NCBI GenBank assembly: GCA_902461815.1
Contig: CABPZE010000001.1
Span: 124,001 to 188,000, forward strand
Length of the DNA stretch: 64,000 nucleotides
Direction: 5' to 3'
DNA from: CAG-390 sp003523225
Lineage (GTDB): Bacteria; Bacillota; Clostridia; Oscillospirales; CAG-272
In this document: positions 17,510 to 25,801 of the stretch, one piece after another
How positions within the stretch are numbered: the stretch's first letter is position 1
Layout of the letters: the number at the start of each line of letters is the position of its first letter
The notes under the pieces: model-generated
Databases searched by the model: none
The model's input: only the letters and a program-made list of their open reading frames with translations
Told to the model about the DNA's origin: nothing
Position numbers and translations under genes: made by a program

Positions 17510-17932
17510 ATGGAAATAGCAATTATAGCTCATGACTTGAAAAAGGAGCTTATGACACAGTTCTGTATTGCTTACTGCGGAATACTGAGTAAGCACAGCC
17601 TTTGTGCCACAAGCATTACTGCAAAGTATATTTCCGACGCCACAGGACTTCACATTGAGCGTCTGCTGACAGGTCATCAGGGTGGCGAGGAGCAGATCGC
17701 GCTTCGCATAGCATACAATGAGATTGATCTTCTGATCGACTTCCGCGATACGCGCCCTGAGTCAACTCACAACGAGCGTGAGCAGGAGCTGCTCAGAATG
17801 TGTGACCTTTACAATATCCCGGTAGCCACAAACATCGCCACTGCCGAGGCGCTGATAATTGCCCTTGACCGCGGAGATCTTAACTGGCGCGAGTATGTAA
17901 ACCCACATTCAAAGATCAACAGCAGAAATTAA
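17510..17932 (+). CDS. Methylglyoxal synthase-like protein with altered active site
   Basis: A 140-residue MGS-fold protein. Clear family segments are IAIIAHDLKKEL (catalytic-site His8) and, at the end, LLRMCDLYNIPVATNIATAEALI. Compared with E. coli MgsA by eye, the catalytic Asp of GGDQQ is Glu60 (GGEEQ). The phosphate-binding ATGTTG is ATSITA. The PHDPD motif is THNER, which keeps His87 but loses the following Asp, while Asp80 is kept. Classic MgsA turns dihydroxyacetone phosphate into methylglyoxal. With these changes activity is doubtful and a sensing role is possible. It lies 29 bases after the MinD-like gene. Confidence 0.75.
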   Translation: MEIAIIAHDLKKELMTQFCIAYCGILSKHSLCATSITAKYISDATGLHIERLLTGHQGGEEQIALRIAYNEIDLLIDFRDTRPESTHNEREQELLRMCDLYNIPVATNIATAEALIIALDRGDLNWREYVNPHSKINSRN

Positions 17933-17948
17933 GAGCGACAATAAAAAC

Positions 17949-18147
17949 AGCGGGACATGTTTACGCGGATCGTGCACGCACAGAGAGAGGACAGAAGCTG
18001 AGAGTCCTTCATGCGCACCGCGTCGATACCACCCGTCTGGAAAAATGAATATCTGCATTTTGCATCAAGAGTGAAAAGCTCGGGTGGAACCGTGCGGTAA
18101 ATTGCCACACCCCGAACAGTCGTTATGACTGACGGGGTGCGCTTTTT
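17949..18147 (+). promoter_or_regulatory. T-box leader, threonine-specific, upstream of thrS
   Basis: The T-box core GGGTGGAACCGTGCGG is at 18082-18097. The terminator is at 18108-18139 (stem CACCCCG/CGGGGTG with an inner CAGTC/GACTG), followed by TTTTT (18143-18147). Stem I shows an upper helix ACGCGG/CCGCGT and a lower helix GCGGG/CCCGT. Between them, on the 3' side, the specifier ACC (Thr) at 18028-18030 is followed by A. Uncharged tRNA-Thr should open the terminator. Confidence 0.9.
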
Positions 18148-18190
18148 ATATATAAAAAATTTAATGCTTTTGCATTACGGAGGAATTGAA

Positions 18191-20125
18191 ATGAAGATCA
18201 CATTCGGAGAAAAAGTCTGCTTGTCGGATATTCCGATAAGCGTGTATGACGCCGCGCGCGCCGCCGGCGCCATAAGCCGCGAGCATATTGCCGCGAAGGT
18301 AAACGGCAAAGTATGCGAGCTGACCCACCTTGTCGACGGCGACGCCGAGATCGAACTGCTTACATTTGCCGATGAGGACGGCAAGCACGTTTACCGTCAC
18401 ACCGCCTCTCACATTCTGGCACAGGCTGTAAAACGGCTTTACCCCGACACAAAGCTGACAATAGGTCCTGCTATTGAAAACGGTTTTTATTATGACTTTG
18501 ACAGCGAGATCTCCTTCACTCCCGAGATACTTGAGAAGCTCGAGGCGGAAATGAAGAAGATAATCAAGGAAAACCTGAAGATCGAGCGTTTTGAGCTGCC
18601 ACGTGAGGAGGCTGTAAAGCTCATGACCGAACGCGATGAGCCGTACAAGGTTCAGCTTATCAATGAGCTGCCGGAGGGTTCGGTAATCAGCTTTTACCGT
18701 CAGGGTGAGTTTGTTGATCTGTGCGCCGGACCGCATCTTTTCTCGACCGGTACTGTAAAGGCGGTCAAACTGACTCAGTGTACGGGCGCGTACTGGAAGG
18801 GCGACCAGAACAACAAGATGCTCCAGCGCGTATACGGCATTGCTTTCCCGTCCAAGGATGAAATGAAAGAGTATCTTGAAAAGCTCGAGGAAGCCCGCAA
18901 GCGCGATCATAACAAGATCGGACGTGAGCTTGAATACTTCACCACAGTGGATTACGTCGGTCAGGGTCTTCCCATAATGCTTCCGAAGGGCGCGAGGACG
19001 ATTCAGGTGCTCCAGCGCTTTGTTGAAGACGAGGAACGCCGCCGCGGATATATCCTGACCAAAACTCCGTTTATGGCAAAACGTGAGCTGTACAAGATAT
19101 CCGGACACTGGGATCATTACCTTGACGGTATGTTTATTATCGGAGATCCGCACGATGAGACTAAGGAATGTCTTGCTTTGCGTCCGATGACCTGCCCGTT
19201 CCAGTATCAGGTTTATCTGAACAAAAAGCGCTCATACCGCGATCTTCCCATGAGGCTTGGCGAGACGTCAACACTTTTCCGCAATGAGGACAGCGGCGAA
19301 ATGCACGGACTTATCCGTGTCCGTCAGTTCACGATATCTGAGGGACATCTGGTTCTTGCTCCCGAACAGCTGGAAGAGGAATTCCGTGGCTGTCTTGACC
19401 TTGCGCAGTATATGCTGAAGGCTTTGGGATTTGATCAGGACGTCACGTACCGTTTCTCACAGTGGGATCCCAATAATACGCAGAAATATGAGGGAACTCC
19501 TGAGCAGTGGGATGAGGCGCAGGGGATCATGAAGCGTATACTTGACCATATCGGTCTGAATTACACAATAGGCATTGATGAGGCGGCGTTCTACGGACCT
19601 AAGCTTGACATTCAGATGAAGAATGTTTTCGGCAAGGAGGACACGATCATCACGATTCAGATCGACCTGCTGCTTGCAAAGAAGTTCGGTATGGAGTACA
19701 CAGATAAGAATGACAAGCGCGTAACGCCTTATATCATTCACCGTACATCTATGGGCTGTTACGAACGCACGCTTGCTCTGCTCCTTGAAAAATACGGCGG
19801 AGCTATGCCAATGTGGGTAGCTCCGGTGCAGGTGAAGATCCTTCCTATCGGTGTTGAGCATGAAGAGTATGCCCGCAAAGTATACGACGAGCTTGACAGG
19901 GCAGGGCTTCGTGCGGAAGTGGACGCAAGAAACGAGAAGATAGGATACAAGATCCGTCAGGCACAGCTTGAAAAGGTACCGTATATGCTTGTGGTCGGCG
20001 ACAAGGAGCGCGAAGAAGGAACGGTTGCGGTTCGTTCCCGCCGTGCCGGAGATGAAGGTGCAATTCCGGTTGCTGATTTCATCGCAAAGGCACTTGATGA
20101 CGTAAAGACCCTGAGACTTGACTGA
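18191..20125 (+). CDS. thrS: Threonine--tRNA ligase
   Basis: A 644-residue class II synthetase. It begins with the TGS domain (KITFGEKVCLSD..), followed by the SAD editing domain (HTASHILAQAVKRLYPD, with the zinc/editing HxxxH, and the later CAGPHLFSTG). The catalytic domain has motif 2 (FRNEDSGEMHGLIRVRQFT), the zinc cysteine in MTCPFQYQVY, and motif 3 (SMGCYERTLALLLEKYGG). It ends with the anticodon-binding domain (WVAPVQVKILPIG). The start at 18191 is set by GGAGG ~7 bases upstream and lies 44 bases after the T-box terminator. It is regulated by tRNA-Thr charging through the leader. Confidence 0.97.
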   Translation: MKITFGEKVCLSDIPISVYDAARAAGAISREHIAAKVNGKVCELTHLVDGDAEIELLTFADEDGKHVYRHTASHILAQAVKRLYPDTKLTIGPAIENGFYYDFDSEISFTPEILEKLEAEMKKIIKENLKIERFELPREEAVKLMTERDEPYKVQLINELPEGSVISFYRQGEFVDLCAGPHLFSTGTVKAVKLTQCTGAYWKGDQNNKMLQRVYGIAFPSKDEMKEYLEKLEEARKRDHNKIGRELEYFTTVDYVGQGLPIMLPKGARTIQVLQRFVEDEERRRGYILTKTPFMAKRELYKISGHWDHYLDGMFIIGDPHDETKECLALRPMTCPFQYQVYLNKKRSYRDLPMRLGETSTLFRNEDSGEMHGLIRVRQFTISEGHLVLAPEQLEEEFRGCLDLAQYMLKALGFDQDVTYRFSQWDPNNTQKYEGTPEQWDEAQGIMKRILDHIGLNYTIGIDEAAFYGPKLDIQMKNVFGKEDTIITIQIDLLLAKKFGMEYTDKNDKRVTPYIIHRTSMGCYERTLALLLEKYGGAMPMWVAPVQVKILPIGVEHEEYARKVYDELDRAGLRAEVDARNEKIGYKIRQAQLEKVPYMLVVGDKEREEGTVAVRSRRAGDEGAIPVADFIAKALDDVKTLRLD

Positions 20126-20140
20126 GTATCTCATAAATAC

Positions 20141-20183
20141 AAAACACGGGCTGCTGCGCAAAATGCGCAGCAGCCCGTGTTTT
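20141..20183. terminator. Bidirectional intrinsic terminator
   Basis: A perfect 20-bp stem (20141-20160 with 20164-20183) with only a 3-base loop, A-run on one flank and T-run on the other. It serves thrS (+) and the lipoprotein gene (-). Confidence 0.93.
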
Positions 20184-20190
20184 GATATGC

Positions 20191-21096
20191 TTATTTCTTT
20201 TTCTTTCTGGTTGCAGCCAGAACTGTTACCACGATAACTAAAACTATTACGGCAAGCGTAATGATCGCGGGCAGTGCCGAGACGATGAAAACGGCAACAT
20301 CCTGCCAGAACTCTCCGAAGCTTTGCCAGCTCGATGCGAAAGCCTTTGAAATACGGCTTCCGAATGTGGGGGACTCGGCAGGGGTAAGCTCAAGCACCTC
20401 GCGCAGGTTGATCGTTACGGTCGAATAGCTGACGCGGTTGTCATAGTTGCGCAGTCTGGCTTCAAGCGCGGCGATATCCTGCTCGGTCTCCGAAAGGCGT
20501 TTCTGAAGCGTAAGCCAGAAATCGTACTGTACCGCCGTGTCAATTGATGCCATCATTTTTTGCAGACTTTCACGCTCAGCCTTGAGTGTATCAAGGCGCG
20601 CCGCGGCGTCATAATATGCCTCTGTTACATTTTCGGCGCTTGAGGAGGAGCTTGTGACATTCATAATGCTTCCAAGACCCGACACAAAGTCCTCGTATTT
20701 GTCCGCGGGAACTCGCACAGTCGCCGTGAGACGGCGGGAGGAACGTCCTGAGCCGTATGATATACCGGTGGAGCCTTGGCTCTCAATATATCCACCCACT
20801 GCGTAGATGGCGTCTGAAAGCGCGGCGGAAGTTGTGTCAAATTCGCGCGTTTCGCCCTCAATGGTGCAGGTGCGGATTATTTTCTGACCGGCTTCCTCCA
20901 AGTCGGAAACTTCAATAAGACCGCTTGAGACCGAGTCTTTGTCAGAGTAATTAGGAATTTCTGCTTCCGCACTGTTGCCGAAATATCCGTCAGATGCAGC
21001 ACCCTGGCTGCTGCAGGAGCAGAGCAGAAGGGTCAGAAGGAGAAGAAACGAGCAGAATGCGTATAAAGCTTGCGTTTTTTTGAGGCTTCTTTTCAT
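20191..21096 (-). CDS. DUF4349-type membrane-anchored lipoprotein
   Basis: A 301-residue exported protein. A basic N-terminus and hydrophobic stretch end in LLLCSC (lipobox-like, Cys near 28). The central part has the DUF4349 pattern: LTATVRVPADKYEDFVSGL, then AENVTEAYYDAAARLDTLKAERESLQKMM, and a coiled-coil up to TVTINLREV. A C-terminal transmembrane helix (~272-295) ends in RKKKK. The domain is widespread in Firmicutes surface proteins with no firm function. AAGGAG about 9 bases before 21096 decides the start. It is followed downstream by the shared terminator, and valS ends 46 bases upstream. Confidence 0.82.
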   Translation of the reverse strand: MKRSLKKTQALYAFCSFLLLLTLLLCSCSSQGAASDGYFGNSAEAEIPNYSDKDSVSSGLIEVSDLEEAGQKIIRTCTIEGETREFDTTSAALSDAIYAVGGYIESQGSTGISYGSGRSSRRLTATVRVPADKYEDFVSGLGSIMNVTSSSSSAENVTEAYYDAAARLDTLKAERESLQKMMASIDTAVQYDFWLTLQKRLSETEQDIAALEARLRNYDNRVSYSTVTINLREVLELTPAESPTFGSRISKAFASSWQSFGEFWQDVAVFIVSALPAIITLAVIVLVIVVTVLAATRKKKK

Positions 21097-21141
21097 GGCG
21101 TACATCTCCTTTTTGTGCTTTTATTTGTTTGGTTTGAGCTT

Positions 21142-23799
21142 TTATCTGAGCTTTGCCAGAGCGGCTTCAATGCCGGCAAGTGTTTCGCGGTATTTCTCAA
21201 GCTTGGCTTTTTCGCCGTCCACGACTGCCGCGGGAGCTTTTGCAACAAATCCTTCATTTGAGAGCTTGGCGGAAAGCCTTGCTATCTCACCGGTGACACG
21301 TTTTTGCTCGCCCTCAAGACGTGCGCGCTCTTTAGCTGTGTCAACAAGCTCGGAAAGCGGCAGATAAACCGTAGCCGCCGGGGTGATGATCTGCGCGGCG
21401 TCGTCGGCGCTGATGATTCCAGCAAAGCTGTCGCTTACCTCGACCTCTGAGGCAGAGGCAAGGCGCGTGAAGAAGGGATATGTCGCTTCTCCGAATGAAT
21501 CGGAATATTTGGTTTCGATAAAGATCTTTGTTTTGCGTGAGGGTGCGACGTTCATCTCGGTGCGGCGTGCGCGTATTGCTTTGATGACGGCGATAAGACG
21601 TTCGGTCTTTTCCGCCTCGTCTGTAAAGTCGAGTGACGGGTCCGCTTCGGGATATTTTGCGATCATAATGCTTTTAGCGTCGCCGTTATGAGGCAGCGCG
21701 CCGTAGATCTCTTCGGTGATGAAAGGCATAAAGGGGTGAAGCAACTTAAGAGTTCCGATAAGAACATATGCAAGCACGCTTTGCGCCGTGCGGTTTTCCT
21801 CGGTATCGTGCGCTGCAAGACGCGCTTTTGTCAGCTCAATATACCAGTCGCAGTAGATGTCCCAGATGAAATCGTAAATGGCGGAAAGCGCCACACCGAC
21901 CTCGTATTTGTCAAGCGAGGCATTTACCGAAGCCGCCAATCCGTTGAAGCGCGTAAGGATCCACTTGTCCTCGGGGGCGAGCTTATCGGCTTCAGGGAGT
22001 GCTACGCTTTCAATTGTAAGATTCATTCTCACGAAACGGGAGGCATTCCACAGCTTGTTGGCAAAGTTTCGCGCAGCCTCGATCTTTTCGTCAGAGAAGC
22101 GCATATCGTTTCCGGGGCTGTTTCCGGTTGCAAGCGCAAAGCGGAGGGCGTCTGCACCGTATTTGTCGATTATTTCAAGCGGGTCTATGCCGTTTCCGAG
22201 AGATTTGGACATCTTGCGTCCCTGCGCGTCACGCACAAGTCCGTGAATGAACACATGAGAGAAAGGCTTTTCACCCATGAATTCAAGTCCCATGAAGATC
22301 ATCTTGGATACCCAGAAGGTGATGATATCGTATCCGGTAACCAGCACACTTGTAGGATAGTACTTCTTGAGGTCGGCGGTGTTGTCAGGCCAGCCGAGAG
22401 TGGTGAACGGCCACAGGGCAGAGGAGAACCATGTGTCAAGCACATCTTCCTCCTGAGTCATGTTGTGAGAACCGCATTTCGGGCAGACATGAACATCCTC
22501 CTCGGAAACGGTCATTTCGCCGCAGTCAGAGCAGTAATATGCGGGAATGCGGTGTCCCCACCAGAGCTGGCGGGAAATACACCAGTCGCGGATGTTTTCC
22601 ATCCAGTTGAGATATATTTTTGAGAAGCGCTCCGGAATGTAATTAATGTCGCCGTTCTTGACCGCGGCAATTGCCGGCTCGGCAAGCGGCTTCATTTTTA
22701 CGAACCACTGGCGGGACGCCACAGGCTCAAGCACCGTTCCGCAACGGTAGCAGTGAGCGACATTGTGAGTACATTTTTCAACCTTTTCAAGCAGACCGAG
22801 AGCGTCAAGATCGGCGACGATCTGTTTTCTGGCTTCGAAACGGTCAAGCCCCTGATACTTTCCGCCGTTTTCATTGATATGAGCGGTGTTATCAAGCACG
22901 ATAATGTTTTCAAGATTGTGACGGAGTCCGGTCTCGTAGTCGTTGGGGTCATGAGCGGGGGTGATCTTAACGCAGCCTGTTCCGAAGTCACGGTCGACAT
23001 TTTCGTCGGCTATTACCGGAATTTCGCGTCCGACAAGCGGAAGTATCAGTGTTTTTCCGACAAGATGAGAATACCTTTCGTCACCGGGAGCTACGGCAAC
23101 TGCGGTATCGCCAAGCATTGTTTCGGGGCGTGTTGTCGCAACAACAACGTATTTGCCTTCTTCGCCCTTGATAGGGTAGCGGAGATGCCAGAAAGCGCCC
23201 TCAATTTCCTTGTGTTCGACCTCGGCGTCGGAAATAACGGTGTTGCAGTGCGGGCAGACGTTGGTTATACGCAGACCGCGGTAGATAAGGCCCTTGTTGT
23301 AAAGAGATACGAAAACGCGGCGCACGGCTCGGGAAAGCTCGTCGCTCATAGTGAACGCTTCACGGCTCCAGTCGCAGGACGATCCCAGTTTTTTTAGCTG
23401 ATTGATTATTCTGCTGCCGTACTGAGCCTTCCAATCCCAGACGCGCCTCAAAAACTCTTCGCGTCCCAGATCATAGCGTGTAAGACCTTCGTTTTTGCGC
23501 AGATATTCCTCCACCTTGATCTGCGTGGCGATTCCGGCATGGTCGGTCCCGGGAATCCAAAGGGTGTTGTAGCCCTGCATACGCTTGGCTCGGATAAGAA
23601 TATCCTGAAGAGTTTCGTCAAGCGCGTGTCCCATGTGAAGCTGACCGGTTACATTGGGAGGCGGAATAACGATGCAGAATGGCGGACGGTTGTCGTTGGG
23701 GTCAGGCGTAAAATAGCCATTGTCTGACCACATTTTGTATATCCGATCCTCAAAATCCTGCGGATCATAGGTTTTCGGAAGTTCGTGGATCTGTTCCAT
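21142..23799 (-). CDS. valS: Valine--tRNA ligase
   Basis: An 885-residue class I synthetase. The HIGH signature is PPPNVTGQLHMGHALD near residue 45. The CP1 editing domain holds VVATTRPETMLGDTAVAV and the DPNDYE segment. Zinc-type cysteine clusters are at VCPHCNTVISDAEV and CSDCGEMTV with CPKCGSHN. The KMSKS loop is in RDAQGRKMSKSLGNGIDPLE. The C-terminal valyl-specific coiled-coil arm runs from LVDTAKERARLEGEQ to the end. The start MEQIHELPKTY at 23799 gives the usual N-terminus. A T-box leader precedes it. Confidence 0.97.
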   Translation of the reverse strand: MEQIHELPKTYDPQDFEDRIYKMWSDNGYFTPDPNDNRPPFCIVIPPPNVTGQLHMGHALDETLQDILIRAKRMQGYNTLWIPGTDHAGIATQIKVEEYLRKNEGLTRYDLGREEFLRRVWDWKAQYGSRIINQLKKLGSSCDWSREAFTMSDELSRAVRRVFVSLYNKGLIYRGLRITNVCPHCNTVISDAEVEHKEIEGAFWHLRYPIKGEEGKYVVVATTRPETMLGDTAVAVAPGDERYSHLVGKTLILPLVGREIPVIADENVDRDFGTGCVKITPAHDPNDYETGLRHNLENIIVLDNTAHINENGGKYQGLDRFEARKQIVADLDALGLLEKVEKCTHNVAHCYRCGTVLEPVASRQWFVKMKPLAEPAIAAVKNGDINYIPERFSKIYLNWMENIRDWCISRQLWWGHRIPAYYCSDCGEMTVSEEDVHVCPKCGSHNMTQEEDVLDTWFSSALWPFTTLGWPDNTADLKKYYPTSVLVTGYDIITFWVSKMIFMGLEFMGEKPFSHVFIHGLVRDAQGRKMSKSLGNGIDPLEIIDKYGADALRFALATGNSPGNDMRFSDEKIEAARNFANKLWNASRFVRMNLTIESVALPEADKLAPEDKWILTRFNGLAASVNASLDKYEVGVALSAIYDFIWDIYCDWYIELTKARLAAHDTEENRTAQSVLAYVLIGTLKLLHPFMPFITEEIYGALPHNGDAKSIMIAKYPEADPSLDFTDEAEKTERLIAVIKAIRARRTEMNVAPSRKTKIFIETKYSDSFGEATYPFFTRLASASEVEVSDSFAGIISADDAAQIITPAATVYLPLSELVDTAKERARLEGEQKRVTGEIARLSAKLSNEGFVAKAPAAVVDGEKAKLEKYRETLAGIEAALAKLR

Positions 23800-23860
23800 A
23801 TTATGATTTTTCCTTTCGGTAATAAATAACTGTGTCAAAGGGCGGGAAAGTGTATAAAAA

Positions 23861-24100
23861 CAAAAAGCCCCCACATCCTATCAGGACGCAGGAAGCGCGG
23901 TACCACCCGATTTCGCGCCGGTAAGCGAAAGAACACACCGACGCACTCTTATATATCCGGATAACGGCGGATGCCGCAGAAAACTACGCCCTATGGTTTC
24001 ATTTTCTTCGCTCGTGGGGCGACTTCGACTGCCGTCAGCCGCGGACTTTGCACCAGGTGCCCGCTCTCTTCGGACTCGCACAGCTTACTGCTCCCCGTCA
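23861..24100 (-). promoter_or_regulatory. T-box leader, valine-specific, upstream of valS
   Basis: On the minus strand, the T-box core GGGTGGTACCGC is at 23897-23908. It is followed by a 10-bp terminator stem with wobble pairs (23883-23892 with 23870-23879) and a T-run (23861-23867). Stem I has an AGCAGTAAG loop on its 5' side. On its 3' side GAAGTCG before CCCC places the specifier GTC (Val) at 24021-24023. ValRS supply is thus tied to uncharged tRNA-Val. Confidence 0.88.
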
Positions 24101-24117
24101 TTGCGTTTGTTTGTCTC

Positions 24118-24146
24118 ATTATAGCATACTGCATATTGTTTGTCAA
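24118..24146 (-). promoter_or_regulatory. Consensus sigma-A promoter for the valS T-box transcript
   Basis: A perfect TTGACA (24141-24146), a 17-base spacer and a perfect TATAAT (24118-24123) on the minus strand. The start site falls ~10 bases before T-box stem I. Confidence 0.82.
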
Positions 24147-24228
24147 GGGTTTTATTGAAACCGTGAGTACGTGAGTGCTGAAAGCTGTTGATATGTCATA
24201 AAAAACTCAAAAAAATTCAAAAAAACTA

Positions 24229-24257
24229 TTGACAAACACTCAGAGCTCTGCTATAAT
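24229..24257 (+). promoter_or_regulatory. Consensus sigma-A promoter for tRNA-Thr
   Basis: A perfect TTGACA (24229-24234), a 17-base spacer and a perfect TATAAT (24252-24257), 16 bases before the mature tRNA 5' end. It is divergent from the valS promoter. Confidence 0.82.
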
Positions 24258-24273
24258 ATTGCACGTTGGGTCT

Positions 24274-24349
24274 GCTGCTATGGCTCAGTCGGTAGAGCAC
24301 ATCCTTGGTAAGGATGAGGTCGTCAGTTCGATTCTGACTAGCAGCTCCA
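24274..24349 (+). tRNA. tRNA-Thr (anticodon GGU)
   Basis: A full cloverleaf of 76 bases: acceptor stem GCTGCTA/TAGCAGC (7 bp), D-arm GGCTCAGTCGGTAGAGC, anticodon stem CATCC/GGATG with loop TTGGTAA (anticodon GGT at 24307-24309), T-loop TTCGATT, and encoded CCA at 24347-24349. It reads ACC/ACU, which includes the specifier of the thrS T-box 6 kb upstream. It has its own promoter and terminator, so it is a single-tRNA transcript. Confidence 0.96.
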
Positions 24350-24350
24350 A

Positions 24351-24385
24351 AACAGCCGGAAGATTCAGTCTTCCGGCTGTTTTTT
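24351..24385 (+). terminator. Intrinsic terminator of tRNA-Thr
   Basis: A 13-bp perfect stem (24351-24363 with 24369-24381), a 5-base loop and a T-run directly after. Confidence 0.93.
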
Positions 24386-24398
24386 GTGTCTGCGGGAT

Positions 24399-25799
24399 TT
24401 ATTTTTTTCGTGGTAATGTCAGCATCCGATACTCAATGAGCTGCGGAATACAGCGCAGGCGGCGAGGTTGAGTCAGGCACCGCCACAGCCACTCAAGGCG
24501 CAGTCTGATAAAGAGCTTGGGCGCACGGCGCACCTCACCCGCCCATACGTCCACCGCGCCTCCGAGTGCGGCGGCAACGCGCACCCCTGCTTCCCGCAGC
24601 ATCGGAAGATGCTCGTATATCCAGTGCTCCTGACGCGGAGAGCCAAGACATACGATAAGCAGGCGCGGCTTTGCCATCAGCAGTGCCGAGGTCAGTGCCG
24701 CCTCGTCAGCCGCCTCAGCGTAACCGTCGTATGCTCCGAAAACTTCAAGCCCCGGAAGCTCATTTTCAAGCCGCTTTGCGGCTTTTTTTGCAATTCCGTG
24801 CTTTCCGCCGAGCAGAAATACCCCCGCGTGTTTTTCGGCGGCAATTTTCATTATTTCGTAACCGAAGTCTATCCCTGCTACTCGCTCAGGGAGCGGAGTT
24901 CCGAGGCGCTTTGCCGCGTCCACAACACCTCTGCCGTCTGCAAGCGAGAGAGAAGCGGAGTTTATTATACGGCAAAAATCCGGGTCGCGGCGGCATTGCA
25001 TTGAGATCAGGGGATTGGGGGTGAAGACCGTCATTACTCTGTCACCGCCGTTTGTCAGTTCGTCTTGCGCCTTGCTTACGGCATTTTTGAGCGTAATATT
25101 ATCAAAAATGACACCGAGCACCGTGACGGTATCGCGTACGTTATTATTAGCCGGAATAAAACCGAGCGCCCCTGCCGCGGGAGAAACCTCGACAGTGCTG
25201 TCGAGGTTTCTGCAAAGCGAAATGACACCGACACGGTCTGCTTCCTTTTTCACAAATCGGTCTGTCAATGTTCCGTCGGGGATTGCACGACAGTCTAAAA
25301 GTCTTCCGCCCGCGTATTTTGAAGCCGCCTCGAGCGCCGTCCAGCCGCAAAGAAAGCTTTCGGGTGTGTCTGTGGTTTCAATTCCGCGCGGTGCAAGCCA
25401 ACGCGCGGCAAGCCTTTTGCGCTGTTCGGCTTTTTCGCTGCTCTCAGGCAGGGAAAGATATTCAAGATCAATTCCGACCTCGCCGCCGTCGGACAGCGCG
25501 CATACTACTGTACCGTTGCTGTGAGATATCGAAAAACAAATATTCGGCAGAGCAGGGAAATAAGGCTTGCCGTTTTCGTTCCGGCTTATGAGAGTGTTTT
25601 CGCCGTGAGGAATTCCGGCGCTTTCAAGCATCGAAAGCAAGAGCGTTGCCCCCAAAAGTGACATTTCCTGTTCCGCGTCTGATTTACGCGTAAGGCTTTT
25701 GGTATACTCAGCGCCGAAAGCTGATATCAGCTTGTTCTTATCGACACACGGTGCACCGCAATTGCCCGTTTCCGCACAGTCGAGATAGACGTGTACCAT
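24399..25799 (-). CDS. Fusion: 4'-phosphopantetheinyl transferase + WecG/TagA/CpsF glycosyltransferase
   Basis: A 466-residue protein joining two enzymes. Residues ~1-200 are a Sfp-type phosphopantetheinyl transferase, which activates acyl/peptidyl carrier proteins with CoA. It has NGKPYF (76-81), SISHS (90-94), GIDLE (109-113, metal-binding Asp/Glu) and WTALEAASK (153-161). Residues ~225-466 are a complete TagA/WecG glycosyltransferase (GT26), which transfers ManNAc-type sugars in wall-polymer synthesis. It has TPNPLISMQCRRDP, SLADGRGVV, the GxLGSPRQE-type motif CLGSPRQEHW, and GGAVDVWAGEVRRAP with the basic C-terminal helix. No Met or ribosome-binding site lies near the junction, so it is read as one chain. 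It starts 2 bases after the tlpA stop, third gene after ccdA and tlpA. Confidence 0.88.
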   Translation of the reverse strand: MVHVYLDCAETGNCGAPCVDKNKLISAFGAEYTKSLTRKSDAEQEMSLLGATLLLSMLESAGIPHGENTLISRNENGKPYFPALPNICFSISHSNGTVVCALSDGGEVGIDLEYLSLPESSEKAEQRKRLAARWLAPRGIETTDTPESFLCGWTALEAASKYAGGRLLDCRAIPDGTLTDRFVKKEADRVGVISLCRNLDSTVEVSPAAGALGFIPANNNVRDTVTVLGVIFDNITLKNAVSKAQDELTNGGDRVMTVFTPNPLISMQCRRDPDFCRIINSASLSLADGRGVVDAAKRLGTPLPERVAGIDFGYEIMKIAAEKHAGVFLLGGKHGIAKKAAKRLENELPGLEVFGAYDGYAEAADEAALTSALLMAKPRLLIVCLGSPRQEHWIYEHLPMLREAGVRVAAALGGAVDVWAGEVRRAPKLFIRLRLEWLWRCLTQPRRLRCIPQLIEYRMLTLPRKK

Positions 25800-25801
25800 T
25801 T

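Noticed and set aside
18161..19153. 330-codon minus-strand frame over thrS
   Set aside because: Antisense shadow; thrS motifs are complete on the plus strand.
21688..22623. 311-codon plus-strand frame over valS
   Set aside because: Antisense shadow of valS, no recognisable domain.
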